From NCBI RefSeq assembly GCF_035594125.1, contig NC_087168.1, positions 14,388,150 through 14,452,149 on the forward strand: a stretch of DNA of 64,000 nucleotides, in the 5' to 3' direction. This document shows, piece by piece, positions 1-28,494 of this stretch (its first letter is position 1; each line of letters opens with the position of its first letter). The notes below the pieces were generated by a model. The model worked only from the letters and a program-made list of their open reading frames with translations, ran no database searches and had not been told where the DNA came from. The translations under genes were made by a program, and so were the position numbers. The DNA comes from Scylla paramamosain. Its lineage: Eukaryota; Arthropoda; Malacostraca; Decapoda; Portunidae.

Positions 1-351
1 CATGTTCAAATTATTCAAATACAGATATCATAACTATAATTTTTGCTAGCAGTTTTCCTAAATTCATCCAGGAAACCTAAAACCTAAATATACAGTAATA
101 TTGACAAGATAAGCTCCATAAATAAATAATTTGTGACATTCCTCACACAAGTCACATGTAAATGTTCCTTTGATGAAAGAGGAAGTTCTCCAAGCACCAA
201 TAAAAGCATTCATTGCTCAAAGAAAAGGATATGCTTACAATCTTCCCTCAATATTCAAATTGTAGTTTTGGGGTGGGAGTGGGGTTTGAAGGTTTAGTGG
301 TGATGAATCTAGTATAACCTTACAACTTACAACCATCATTCTGACACTCAC

Positions 352-13940
<13,589 letters not shown>

Positions 13941-14429
13941 GTTTGTTTTGAATACTACAACGCGTCACCGCCGATCCACGCGCGTCTATTTTACAATATC
14001 TATTAGAGATTTTTTATGCTTTTCCACTTACTTCACTTCCTATATACAATATGTAAATTACTCCTGAACTCAAAAATGTTTATAAAGTAAGTAAAGAATG
14101 CCCATGGCAGAATATTATAGCGGAAAACTAAATATTTCTTTCCCGCGCAAAAATTCATATTGTTGTTATGTAAGTGTGCCTATTTTATCTGGCTTTCTCT
14201 GTCCCTCTTTTTCTCTCTCCGTTTGTTTGTTGATTCATGTTCTCTCACATTGTTCTTCAAAGAGATAGATATTTAGTTTTAATTTATATTTCGTACGAAA
14301 AATAAAGAGTGTATGTGTGAAGCCAATTCAACAGGCTTACAAAACAGCTTCATATTATCTGCTAGGAATCAAAGTTCAGTATTAGCGGTTAATACGGCAA
14401 TGAGCGTCAAGGCCATAATAATCTAGTAG

Positions 14430-14432
<3 letters not shown>
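13941..14432 (-). promoter_or_regulatory. PIAS 5' UTR and presumed promoter region
   Basis: Directly upstream of the PIAS start codon is a short CpG-containing stretch (about 13,958-13,987) in otherwise A/T-rich DNA, as expected for a housekeeping promoter. No TATA box or transcription start can be fixed. The remainder to 14,432 is non-repetitive and without any recognisable gene. The first dense microsatellite block starts right after it. Confidence 0.35.
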
Positions 14433-15536
<1,104 letters not shown>

Positions 15537-15853
15537 AAGAACAAGAAAATATGGGAATCTGCAAGAGGCCATCATCGTCACTCCCTGTTAACAAAAGATA
15601 CTAAAGAACTAATCCATACAAGTATTTGGAGTCGCCTTGGAGTCAAAATCAACTGTTCCTTGGCTCAAATAAAACCTTTCCACAAGATCTCGTTAACCCT
15701 TAATAACGTTGAAATATATGATTATTACAGCGGTTGGGAAAAAAAGAAACTGTGGTGAATGCACGTGCAGCTGGAATACACGGAAGGTAGGATTGACTGG
15801 TCTGTGAATGGACTTGAGCCAAGGGACTAGTTGACTTGAGCTGGCTGGGCGTG
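15537..15853. other. Unique spacer
   Basis: About 320 bp of single-copy looking sequence; no gene, repeat or RNA recognised. Confidence 0.5.
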
Positions 15854-16290
15854 TCACTCCTTGAGGTAGGCAATGGCACGTGTCACATACAGCTGGTTAA
15901 GATACACAGGCGTCTTGGGTTGAAAACTGCACACCTTCATCTTCCAGAGGGCATATTAGAAGAGCATTTTCACTATACTACACCTCCACCACCGTGACGC
16001 CAAAACTGTACACATCAGCGGAGGAAAACGCAGGCTTCAGCAATATCATCTGCGCCAACCGACTGTATCATTGTGGTTCGCTTTTCTCGGCCTCGTCGTC
16101 GTCGTCATCATCATCGATTTACACAAGCCGCATTCCTCGTCCTCGTATCTCCAGGACGTTATAATCCAACTGATGGTGCACCTATTGTCGTAATTAACCG
16201 ATACCAACTCGTTGACGACCTGCCCGAAGGGAGCACGCCGAGTCAAGGTCGATCAAATGGAAAAACGGCTCACGCACGCTGCCGCTAAGA
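15854..16290 (-). pseudogene. Protein-kinase-like gene fragment, broken
   Basis: On the minus strand about 16,060-15,981 reads PAFSSADVYSFGVTVVEV followed by a stop; (S/K)xDVYSFGVxxxE is kinase subdomain IX, typical of tyrosine-kinase-like and receptor kinases. In another frame 15,940-15,854 is a short open stretch, MKVCSFQPKTPVYLNQLYV and on to AYLKE before a stop. Upstream the frame is lost in a GAC-type triplet run (about 16,085-16,115). A possible IDLDSACS near 16,245 could be a decayed DFG region, which is weak. Probably a dead retrocopy or a dispersed kinase-derived repeat. Confidence 0.45.
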
Positions 16291-16898
16291 GTAACATTCT
16301 GCCCCCCCACATCTCTAGTGCACTTCCTCGGCGAATGAAAGACAGGAAAAGAATGGAAAATGCAAACAATACAATAGAAATGGAATCAAGGAAGGAGAAT
16401 GCAGCAACAACAACAACAACAACAAAATCAAGTAAACAAGTCAAGTGACAAGGAGTGAATTCTACTACATAAAATAAAAGAAACTACCTCCTCCTCCTCC
16501 TCCCCCTCTTCTTTCTCCTCCTCCTGTCTGACAGGACATATGCTTTTGTGACCTTTGAAAACATTCCTCATGAGGAGACTTGCCAAAATAACAAGCCCAG
16601 CCTAACTGAAAGCTTTCCCACAAATCAACAACAAAACGCAGAAACCAACACTAGAGAGAAGCGTGAAGTGCATGCATGAAACCTCCTCCTTTCGTGATCC
16701 ACTCCGACATGCATTCCTGGGACAAAGCTAACGATGTTGATATGCATTCTTTCACCGCCCTGCGAGGTCTGCGCCAATATGTTATCTGCAAAAACGTTCG
16801 GCGCATGCTCTTCCCTTTTGTTTGGAGAGGCTCTTCGTGTTTGGTGGGCCATGTTTTGTTTCGCTCGTTTTGGTGCGTTTTTATTATTCTTTGAAGTG

Positions 16899-16901
<3 letters not shown>
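16291..16901. other. Unique spacer with CTC and CAA runs
   Basis: Short (CAA) run at 16,403-16,425 and (CTC)-rich stretch at 16,488-16,525; otherwise single-copy sequence with no recognisable gene. Confidence 0.5.
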
Positions 16902-16976
<75 letters not shown>

Positions 16977-17115
16977 CACGTTTTCCCTACGGCAAAGGAC
17001 GAATGGAAGAAGGGAAGGGAAGGGAAGGCAAGGGAGGGAGGGAGGGAGGGAGGGAGGGAGGGAGGGAGGGAGGGAAGGAAGGAAGGAAAGATTGGAGGGA
17101 GAATGAAACGAAAAT

Positions 17116-17165
<50 letters not shown>
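16902..17165. repeat. GA, GGGA and GA arrays
   Basis: (GA)n at 16,902-16,973, (GGGA)n passing into (GGAA)n at 17,031-17,088 and (GA)n at 17,119-17,165. The whole stretch is nearly pure purine on the plus strand. Confidence 0.96.
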
Positions 17166-17167
<2 letters not shown>

Positions 17168-17347
17168 GATGGGTGTGTTGGAGGAAAAGGAAGAGGGTGG
17201 AGCGAATCGCGTGCAAGGATTCGGACACGGGCGATCAGTACCCGGGAGCACGTGTCCGTATTCGCTCATTATCGTCCCCACGAGACCGAATCGCGGACCA
17301 CGCCGACATGACACGAAGGGAAAATAGGAAACGTGGCATGTTATTGG
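17166..17347. other. CpG-containing unique island
   Basis: About 180 bp with many CpG, including an 8-bp inverted repeat CGGACACG / CGTGTCCG around 17,220-17,250. No coding frame was recognised; it could be a promoter or a decayed exon. Confidence 0.3.
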
Positions 17348-17575
<228 letters not shown>

Positions 17576-17635
17576 TCGTATATTAAAAATGCGTCTATTT
17601 ATCTTCTTCCTACATACGTGATTTAATTCTCACTA

Positions 17636-18150
<515 letters not shown>

Positions 18151-18184
18151 GACCGCCAGTATTATCCGCGACCTGCTCACGCGA

Positions 18185-18495
18185 GGTAGCAGGTCACAGC
18201 TCCCGCGCGCTCACCCCCTGCTGACTCCCGACCTGCTTAAAACCTACCCTAACCTAACTGCGCTCCGTAACTGCTGACTTTACTGATTTACTCCCACTCC
18301 CTGTGATCTACGCCGACCGCTGACTTGCTGAGTACCAATGCTGACTGCTGAGTTTACGCCACACGCCTCCTGCTGTTACTGGCGGTCACTTATTGTCTCC
18401 CTGCTGACTGACTTCCCGCTGAGGCCTTCAGAAATACCTGCTGACTCGGGCTGATCGCGCTACCTCTTGCTGCTGACTCTGTGCTGACTTGAGGT
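18185..18495 (+). promoter_or_regulatory. Cluster of TGCTGACT motifs, possible regulatory region with splice donor
   Basis: GCTGACT occurs eight times in about 270 bp at irregular spacing (about 18,219, 18,272, 18,319, 18,339, 18,401, 18,439, 18,471, 18,481). TGCTGACT is half of the Maf/CNC recognition site TGCTGACTCAGCA. The stretch is richer in C and CpG than its surroundings and ends in TTGAG|GTAAGG, a near-perfect splice donor at about 18,493. It could be the promoter and first noncoding exon of a plus-strand gene. No protein or transcript supports this. Confidence 0.3.
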
Positions 18496-18824
18496 AAGGT
18501 TTCTGTGGCGTGCTTCGTATTTTGGTCTCTGTGGTAGAAATTTTGTTTGTTTGTTTGTTTGTGTGATAAAGGGAGTGATTGTATTGCTTTTGTGATTGCA
18601 GTGTTGTTAGTTGTTGTTGTTGTTGTTGTGGTGGTGGTGGTGGTGGTGATAAGGGAAGGAAAAGAGGAAGAAAAGGGCATGTGAACCTTGAAAGGAAAGA
18701 GGAGAAAAAAAAAAAGAGGAAAAGGACAAGGACAAGGACGAGGACGAAAGCAAAAAGAAGAAGAACAAGAAGAAGAAATGAGAGAAAGATAAATTTAAAC
18801 AACACTAACATCACGACGACGACC

Positions 18825-18871
<47 letters not shown>

Positions 18872-18984
18872 CCACCACCGGACCAATAAACATCTGTGAA
18901 GAGAAAAAAAAAATGTTACAAAATCACATAAGAAAGGAGATGATACACAGACAATACAATGGCAGGTAAATTAAACGACAGGTG

Positions 18985-19078
<94 letters not shown>

Positions 19079-19320
19079 ACGTGAACAAAATGGATTGAAA
19101 GGGAAGACGGAAGAGGGAGAAGCAGAGCGGAAAGAGATGGAAGGATGAGGGAGATGATAAAAATGTGAAGAGGAAGAAGGGGGAGGGCGGATGGCTTGAA
19201 AGGGGTAACGGATGGGCAGGGAATGGGTAAGCAATAGGGGAAACACAGGGATGGTGAGGAAATAGGAAATGGAAGAATGAAGAATATATGATTGTAAGTG
19301 AAAAGTATTGGATTATATTA
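18496..19320. repeat. Purine-rich stretch with TTG, CAA and GA arrays
   Basis: (TTGT) and (GTT/GGT) runs at 18,543-18,648, an A/G-rich stretch to 18,800, (CAA)n at 18,827-18,872 and (GA)n at 18,988-19,078. Nothing coding is recognisable. Confidence 0.85.
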
Positions 19321-19321
19321 T

Positions 19322-19396
<75 letters not shown>

Positions 19397-20186
19397 TATA
19401 TATTTTTTTTGTTTATTTTCTTTCTTTTTACGCATTTAGAAAACTGACCAAAAGCACACATATATATAAAAAAAACAAAAGCTAAGTTGCTGCTCATTCC
19501 TTAATTTTCCTCCCACAAAAATACAAGAAAATGGATAAATAAATAAATAAGCATGAAGGTTAAAAAAAGAAAATAAATAAATAAACAAATAAAGGCTAAT
19601 TCAGTGGATGGTTCGTATGAACAAGTAAGAAAAATATAATAGTATTGTATGAACTGTATGGGTTTCAAGCACCGACAATAATTTGCCAATGTGAGTGAGG
19701 CTGTTAAGAGTTATATCATATTAGGTTATAGTTACTGTTAAAGCCACATCCTGTTACGTCAATTTAAATTAGGTTATAATTAAGTGTTATGATTATATTA
19801 GTTATATATTGTGTTAGTTATGTTACACTATACTAAGCAATGTTATAGTTTGTTACAAGTGAGTAATCTGAAGCTTCAACAAAAAAGAACAATACGTAAT
19901 ATAGGGAAGGTGTGAGTAGTTACGTTATGCTATGTTATGTTACGCTATATGTTAGGTTACAGGTGGGTATTCCAAGGCCTGAACAAAAGAGAGCAATGCG
20001 TGGTATTGGGAAGACGTAGGAATTGCCAAGACAAGGAAGGGAGGAGAGGTGAGCGAGTGAGGAAAGGGGAATGGGAGGGAGGAGAATGGGTGAAAGGAAG
20101 GGTGTTGGTTGTACAGTTATCTTCATTATCTTTTTGAAATTCTTGTACCATCTTGAAATTTTGCTTAATGATGAGAATAATCATGA

Positions 20187-20760
<574 letters not shown>

Positions 20761-21357
20761 TTCCTACGTCTTCCCAATACCACGCATTGCTCTCTTTTGT
20801 TCAGGCCTTGGAATACCCACCTGTAACCTAACTATAGCGTAACATAACATAGCATAACGTAACTACCACACCTTCCCTATATTACGTATTGTTCTTTTTT
20901 GTTGAAGCTTCAGATTACTCACTTGTAACAAACTATAACATTGCTTAGTATAGTGTAACATAACTAACACAATATAACTAATATAATCATAACACTTAAT
21001 TATAACCTAATTTAAATTGACGTAACAGGATGTGGCTTTAACAGTAACTATAACCTAATATGATATAACTCTTAACAGCCTCACTCACATTGGCAAATTA
21101 TTGTCGGTGCTTGAAACCCATACAGTTCATACAATACTATTATATTTTTCTTACTTGTCCATACGAACCATCCACTGAATTAGCCTTTATTTGTTTATTT
21201 ATTTATTTATTTTTTTTTAACCTTCATGCTTATTTATTTATTTATCCATTTTCTTGTATTTTTGTGGGAGGAAAATTAAGGAATGAACAGCAACTTAGCT
21301 TTTGTTTTTTATATCTATGTGTGCTTTTGGCCAGTTTTCTACATGCGTAAAAGAAAG

Positions 21358-21435
<78 letters not shown>

Positions 21436-21667
21436 AAGACTTCTAAATAGAGCAAAATTACACGTCTAGTTGTGTAGCTTCCGCATCATACCTCATTCAT
21501 GTCTAATGGCTCTTTTAGTACTGCTGCTATTTACATACTCGTGCAGGTTTTTAGTATTATCATCGTTATCATCACTATCATTATCATCCCTATCATTATC
21601 ATTTACTTAATCTTAATACTCTTAGTTCCAACGTGTCTATTTATCTCTCTACAATACTGTGAACATT

Positions 21668-22545
21668 TTTTTTTTAATGTAGGAGGGACACCGGCCAAGG
21701 GCAACAAAAACTGAAAAAAATAAAAAAATAAATAAGTAAATAAAGGCCCACTGAGGTGCTGATCCCAGTACAGAGTCGAAAGCGTTAGTCAAAAATACAG
21801 GATGTCTTGAAACATCCCTCTTGAAAGAGGTAAAGTCAAAGGAAGGTGGAAATACAGAAGCAGACAGGGAGTTCTAGATTTTATCAGAGAAAGGGATGAA
21901 TGATTGAAAATAATAGTTAACTCTTGCATTAGAGAGGTGGACAGAATAGGGGTGAGAGAAAGAAGAAAGTCTTGTGCAGCGAGGCCACAGGAGGAGAGTA
22001 GGCATGCTGTTAGCAAAATCAGAAGAGCAGTTGGCATGAAAATAGCGGTAGAAGATAGCGAGAGATGCAACATTGCGGCGATGAGAAAGGCTGAAGACAG
22101 TTGGAGGAGAGGAGTTGATAAGACAAAAAGCTTTTAATTCCACCCTGTCTAAAAGAACGGTATGAGTAGAACCCCCGTATGTATGAAGTATGTGAAGCAT
22201 ACTCCATACATACATGGACGGATAAGGTCCCTGTACAGAGTTAGCAGCTAGAAGGGTGAGAAAAACTGGCGGAGACGTCTCAGAGCACTAACTTCATAGA
22301 AGCTGTTTTAGCTAGAGATGAGATGTGAAGTTTCCAGTTTAGATTATAAGGAAAGGACAGACCGAGAATGTTCAGTGTAGAAAAGGGGGACAATTGAGTG
22401 TCACTGAAGAAGAGGGGATAGTTGTCTGGAAGATTGTCTCGAGTTGATAGATGGAGGAATTGAGTTTTTTGAGGCATTGAACAATACTAAGTCTGCTCTG
22501 CTCCAATCAGAAATTTTAGAGAGAAAACTTCCATTTTATTTCACA
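21668..22545 (-). mobile_element. Non-LTR retrotransposon 3' fragment, degenerate
   Basis: Minus-strand frames give the C-terminal part of a reverse transcriptase of the Jockey/RTE type: FLHLSTRDNLPDNYPLFF (from 22,477), then after stops and frameshifts SLSHRRNVASLAIFYRY and FSHPYSVHLSNARVN (22,130-21,900) and SFIPFSDKI. The end of the gene is followed by a GCCCTTGGCCGGTGTCCCTC tail and an A-run near 21,670. At least two frameshifts and several stops mean it is dead, and the 5' part is missing, as usual for LINE copies. Confidence 0.85.
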
Positions 22546-23700
22546 ACAACAACAACAAAGCCATGAAAATCATCAAAACAACGCACTATGAATGTTTGAT
22601 CTGCAATTACATTTAGCTTCGCATCATCCCAACAGGGAACTGCGTTTAGCTACATTCATTTGTTTACAGAGGTACATTTAGTTGAGGGGGGACAGAAATT
22701 AGACCCTTCTGGAGACACGCACACTTTTCCTCCCTATTACTTATGCAGGTAATCACGGGAATCTCGAGGTAATTGTATGAAAAATGTATGTTAGTGATAT
22801 CTGTGTTCAGTCTTGCTAGCTCCGTTAATAAAAGGATGAAGGTAAACTACGTACACTACTGGTATCAACGTACTATTTGTTACTGTATTTCCACTTATTC
22901 CTACTTTTTATACTACTATTACTACCACCACCACCACCACCTTTACTATCCTACTATTATTCCTCCTCCTCCCACTACCACCACCACCATCATCACTACT
23001 ACTACTACTATTACTACTACCTCCACCGCCACTTTCTATTGCTTTTGCTCATAATCATTTTCTGTCGTGATCTTAAATTAATTCTCTTCTTTTACCCTTT
23101 AATGTAGAAATCCGTAAAGGAAATAGTGTAGATTATTATGAATTAAAGTAATATCTCTGCCAATAAAAGCACGAACGTAAATTAGAAAGAAAAAAAAATG
23201 AGAAAGAATATAAAGGAACTGCAGAGAAATAAAGAACGTAAAAAAAAATATACATACCTGGCAATTGTAATAAAAAGAAAAGAAAATAACTGATAACTGG
23301 AAAATGAAATTATAATTTGAAACTAAGTAATAAGTACCAGACGATCTTTTACATCTAAAAAAAAAAAGTGTTATGAATAAAAATAATAATGGCGTGGAGT
23401 TAATGAAAGAAGAAAAGGAAATCACGTACAGAAAAAATAAATAAATAAATAAAGGTAGAAAATGGAAAATCAACAATGAAAAAATGAAGATAAAACCAAC
23501 AATAACAAAATAACAATGCAACAAAAAGATAAAGCGAATAATCTTAAACAAACAATTAAAATACAAAAAAAGAAGAAGGAACAAATAACAAAATAATAAC
23601 ACAAAAAATAAGGAAAGAAAATAATCTCCAAAAAATAGTGAAAATACGATAAAGAAGAAACATAACAGAAGCGAAGCGGCGTGCGTCTGACGAACCACAC
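22546..23700. other. A/T-rich spacer with ACC/ACT run
   Basis: Triplet run of ACC, ACT and CTC type at 22,912-23,035, then 600 bp of A-rich sequence. Long minus-strand frames of Phe, Leu and Ser (to 23,727) reflect T-richness, not genes. Confidence 0.6.
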
Positions 23701-23802
23701 GCATCCATCCATCATCCATCTATCCATCCATCATTCCATCCTTCCATCCATCCACCTATCGGCTCGACAAACAGAATTAGCGATCGACTGACATGTATAG
23801 GA

Positions 23803-23853
<51 letters not shown>

Positions 23854-23882
23854 GACTAAGAGTAAGTAAATATTGTCAGATT

Positions 23883-23970
<88 letters not shown>

Positions 23971-24108
23971 GTTTTTGAGTGCACTAATGGGGACATACAG
24001 TTGAAAGAAGAGAAAGAAACAAAGAAACAAACAAACAAACAAACAAACAAACAAACAAAGGCAGGTGGGTAGGAAGGCAGACACACAGACACAGACACAG
24101 ACAGACAG

Positions 24109-24158
<50 letters not shown>

Positions 24159-24160
24159 GC
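23700..24160. repeat. CATC, GT, GA, AAAC and AC array cluster
   Basis: (CATC)-type at 23,701-23,755, (GT)n 23,804-23,850, (GA)n 23,888-23,967, (AAAC)n 24,016-24,059, (AGAC) variants and (AC)n 24,110-24,157. Five different motifs lie within 460 bp. Confidence 0.95.
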
Positions 24161-24741
24161 AGAAAAAAAAGTAAGCAAGGAAGGGAGGAGGAGAAAAATA
24201 GAGAAAAAATAAAAGGAAAGAAAGGAAGGAATAAAGGAAGGAAGGAGGAAGTATCCGTATTGTGTTTACACCTCATAATACGGTAACATATGACCCAATT
24301 GTTGTGACACTTCATCTAATCAATCGAGCAACACCTGAGAAGAAAACCTTGATATGGGATGTATGTCTCGAGGGAACGTGGGAAGGTTGGGGACATTGTA
24401 TATAAAGTACACGCCTGTGCAAGCCTATATACACTGGGTTGTGGGGGCCTATTTCCCTGACAGGATCTTATTGTCCGTTACCTTGATGTATGAGAAGGTT
24501 ATTTCGCCTCTGTATATGGAGACTTGGTCAATGAAGTGTCTTAGTAACCACGACAAACACGGATGAGGTCCACTGGTGCTGCGTAAGGCAAGGCGCTGCA
24601 GGAAGAGACATGATCTACCACGACTTCCCCTAAAGCGTGAGGAGGATACAGCGAAGGGCATGGAGTCATCTGTCCCCCCAAAAAATAATTGTTTCAATAC
24701 CATTTGGCACAACTTTCCTTAATTATTAACCCCTTTGAGAC
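24161..24741. other. Unique spacer
   Basis: Unique-looking sequence. Open frames on both strands at 24,354-24,712 resemble nothing known and overlap each other. No call made. Confidence 0.5.
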
Positions 24742-24890
24742 ATCTTTTCTTTTCGCCCAGCTACATCCAAACACTATACTGGCTAGAAATTGCAAATCTC
24801 TTATTTTTATGACTTTTTTTTCTTGTGGATGTTTAGAAAAATTCCATACATTGCTTTTAGTGCTGTGAATTGTTGCATACCTCAGTGAAA
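24742..24890. repeat. Dispersed repeat, copy 2
   Basis: Same family as 1,798-1,950 (shared TACTGGCTAGAAATTGCAAA). A minus-strand frame of 104 codons crossing it (25,008-24,694) starts with a hydrophobic stretch but depends on the repeat and is not supported as a gene. Confidence 0.75.
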
Positions 24891-25863
24891 AAGCTAGTAA
24901 AATTATTCCAAGAAGCACAAAGAATATATAGGCGCAGATTCTGAAAGGCTTTGTCCTCTCACCCGGACTCTCTCCAAAGGCCACAGTTCTCATAAGCGCT
25001 TTCCCCATAATCAGTGCAGAATCCGTATTGCATTAACAAGACTCGCAAAAACACCTTTGAAAATCTCTACCATTTGCAGAAAGAGTCGATATAAGTCGCT
25101 GAAACGTTTAAGAATACAAATACAGTCCATGATCTGTTTTCTCTTCACATACTCATGAGAAACTTGCTTCCTAGTTATGTACTTAAATGTTTTAGTGGGT
25201 TCCTGTGCAAAAAAAAAAAAAAAAAAAAAAAAAAGAGTAAAATAAAATAAAATAAATACGACAAAAAATAAAATAAACAAATAAATACAATAAATAAATA
25301 AAAACTGAGAGACAACGCCCTTAACTACACTCAATGATTAACTTATAGAAGTGTTGGAAAGCATAAAAATCCTGATTACCCAAGAAAGCAGAGAGGGTGG
25401 GGAGACAGGAACTAATTTACATGAACATCACGTTGGAAATTGGTAAGGGAGAGCAGGTTATTAAGTAATTAAGAGCAAACCAGCGTGTGGGAATAAGGGA
25501 AAGTGACCCTTGTGCGTTTATGGGTCAGGGGCAATTAAATGCAGAGAAGGGAACACTAGAAAACAGGAAATGATGTAAGGCGCACTATGGAAGGTGGAGA
25601 CTGGGGACACTAGTCACATTGGAGCTGCATCTAACATATAAGGAGGGGATGTGGAATGAAGTATCGGTGCCACTGTCAAGAGAACAAGACTGAAACAATT
25701 ATAAATAAGTGTGAAATATCTAAGTTCGGTTTCCTGGCTTGTTTTGCATTTCATGGCTTTTACTCGTACATGATCACCGTAGTATCTCGTAGATGATAGG
25801 AAACTGCATTCATTCCAAATAATGCAGCTCATTCTTTGGTCTTTTGGGAGAGGCAAGTTGAGC

Positions 25864-25868
<5 letters not shown>
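24891..25868. other. Unique spacer
   Basis: Contains an A-tract at 25,209-25,234 and AAAT-type low complexity to 25,305; the remaining 500 bp show no gene, RNA or repeat that I can name. Confidence 0.5.
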
Positions 25869-26454
<586 letters not shown>

Positions 26455-26689
26455 AGGAGTCTGGCAAAGGGCACAAAGATTACAAAAAAATAAGCTCGCT
26501 AAACACGTCGCTCCAGAAAGACAACTGTGGAAGGAGAATCCAAAAATAGTTGGCCAATTTATTTTCGGAGGTGTCTTGATGCTTCTGTAATCTTCTTGAA
26601 ATCTCCTTAGAAAACATGACGAGTGATAAATTCTTATGAGATCAGATGACTTGGGATTGTGGGGACACACTGAATACGGTGGGAATGAA

Positions 26690-27640
26690 CAAAGAAAGTT
26701 ACTAAAAGACTTCTAACCGTGACTGTTTAGCTGGACACGAGAAACAGCGTTCAGAATGATTCACTACAGAAGGTTACTCTATTCCTAACCGCCCCTCTGC
26801 ACCGGGGTACAAAAAAACTGAGTCTGGGGTGAAGGAATGCAGAAAATTACTTTATTTGTGATCGTGAATGTTTAGTGGGACAAAAGAAACAGCGTCCGGG
26901 GTGAAAAATGCAGAAAATTACTCGATTTATGAATTTATTAGAATAAAAAAAAAAGCCTTCAAAGTTAATATATAGCAAATTCCTCGACTTATGGCAGTCA
27001 CTCCCATACGAACAAGTGCAGGAAGTTACTCTATTTTCGACCGTGACAGACACCGCGATACAAGACACGGTATCTGGAGTGAAGGAATCCAAAAACACTC
27101 GCCTTCTAACCGTGACTACACCAGGACACGAGAAACAGTGTGCGGGGCGAGTGAATGCAAAAACCTTACTCTATTTCTGACCGTGACTGACGCCGGTATA
27201 TAAGAAACGGCGTCTGGTGCGAAGGAATGCAAAAAGTTGGCATATTTTTTGACCCCGACTGTTCAGCAGGAGGAACAGCGTCCATTGTGGAGGAATGCAA
27301 AAAAAAACCTACTCTATTTCTGAGCGTGACTGGTTTAGCCGGATACAAGCAGCAGCGTATGAGGTGAATATACAGAAGGTTACTTATTTCTGACCCTGAT
27401 TGTACAGCAGAATAGCACGAGAAGCAGCGTCCAGGAGGAGTGATTGGAGAAAGTAACTTCTGACCGTGCCTGTTTAACGAGAAGTAACGTATAAGGTGAA
27501 TATAAAGAAGGCTATTCAAATCCATGACCCTCATTGTACGGTGGAATGATAGAAACAGTTGGTGGGACGAGTGAAAAAAAAAAAAAAAGAGTATTTCTGA
27601 GCGTGGCTGTTTATCGGGACAGAAGAAGCAGCGTCCTTGG
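26690..27640. repeat. Degenerate tandem repeat, about 75-bp unit, about 12 copies
   Basis: A hidden array. The recurring order is GAATGCAGAAAGTTACTC, TATTTCTGACCGTGACTG, TTTAGC(A/C)GGACACGAGAAA and CAGCGTCTGGGGTGAAG. Copies of TGACCGTGACTG-like and AGAAACAGCGTC-like blocks appear at roughly 26,720, 26,860, 27,040, 27,110, 27,180, 27,255, 27,325, 27,390, 27,460, 27,530 and 27,600. Copies differ by many substitutions and indels, and one is broken by other sequence near 26,940-26,985. Confidence 0.85.
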
Positions 27641-28094
27641 TGAGAGTGAAACCTGATCACCTGGGAAGAGATATTCATTGGGAAAAGCATTCACTGGGTA
27701 TTCATTGGCCAGTCGAACCATCCCACTACCTCCACGGAGCTTAATGTATCGGAAATGCAGCGTGTATATATCGAGCCCTCCATCCCCACGAGAGTTACAG
27801 CGTGATAACCATGCCGCCTTCACTCCTACGCGGCGAGAAATCACTCCGGCGCTGTGCTAAATCTGAATCCAACGCCGGGAAGCAGAAAATGCCTGACGGA
27901 GACCCACCACCACCACCACCACCACCATCACCAACACCACGGCAGCGCCCGATAAGAAATCAATGCAAGATGAGCAACAACACCTACAAGAATACCAAAA
28001 CCCAATACTGGACCGGCATGCGAGGGAATTGACGACGACCAGCCAGACTCCACAACACCTGATGCTGCCCTTGGTGACTGTACGTTGGAGACTC
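27641..28094. other. Unique spacer with (CAC) run
   Basis: Single-copy looking, moderately GC-rich, with (CAC/CAT) at 27,905-27,940. No frame with recognisable homology. Confidence 0.5.
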
Positions 28095-28170
28095 ATACCT
28101 AGATCGTTTTTCTTTTTTCCTCTTTTTTTTCTGTAAGAGAGACACTGGTCTAGGGCAAGAAAGAGAAAAA
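28095..28170 (-). mobile_element. Non-LTR 3'-tail fragment
   Basis: A T-run followed by GTAAGAGAGACACTGGTCTAGGGC, related to the tail at 21,670-21,700 (GTAGGAGGGACACCGGCCAAGGGC is the form there). Same orientation; only the extreme 3' end is present. Confidence 0.6.
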
Positions 28171-28429
28171 CAGATACTAACTGGACTGACGCAAAAATAA
28201 AACAAATGAAAAATAAATAAATAAAAATCAATAAAAGAACGGACGTCACTACATACATGAAAAACAGACATAAATAACAGGAGCTTCTTACGTGAAAAAA
28301 CAATTACCAGTTAAAACGGACAAAATCACACGCCAGCCCGCCAAGTTACCGCGAACGCTGCTCAGTCAAGGTGGCGCGTCCCAATCCCTTACGAGACGGA
28401 TCTAATCACATGATGGAGGATCCGCACGC

Positions 28430-28485
28430 AACTGTTGCCCTGCCCGTGACTGGCCTTGAACCCGCCACCTGGGAGCAGTTCTGGC
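28430..28485 (-). other. B-box-like motif, possible SINE relic
   Basis: On the minus strand GGTTCAAGGCC (about 28,457) fits the RNA polymerase III B box GGTTCRANNCC. CCGTGA and TCACGG lie about 38 bases apart around it. No good A box and too short for a tRNA, so at most a worn SINE. Confidence 0.2.
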
Positions 28486-28494
28486 TATCACGGT

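Noticed and set aside
23099..23727. 206-codon minus-strand frame rich in Phe and Leu
   Set aside because: Reflects the A-rich plus strand; no membrane-protein pattern with loops and no homology recognised.
24354..25008. Frames of 70-104 codons, one with a hydrophobic N-part
   Set aside because: They lie in or next to a dispersed repeat, overlap on both strands and match nothing known.
28430..28485. tRNA gene on the minus strand
   Set aside because: Only a B box and a short closing stem; too short and without an A box. Listed as a weak SINE relic only.
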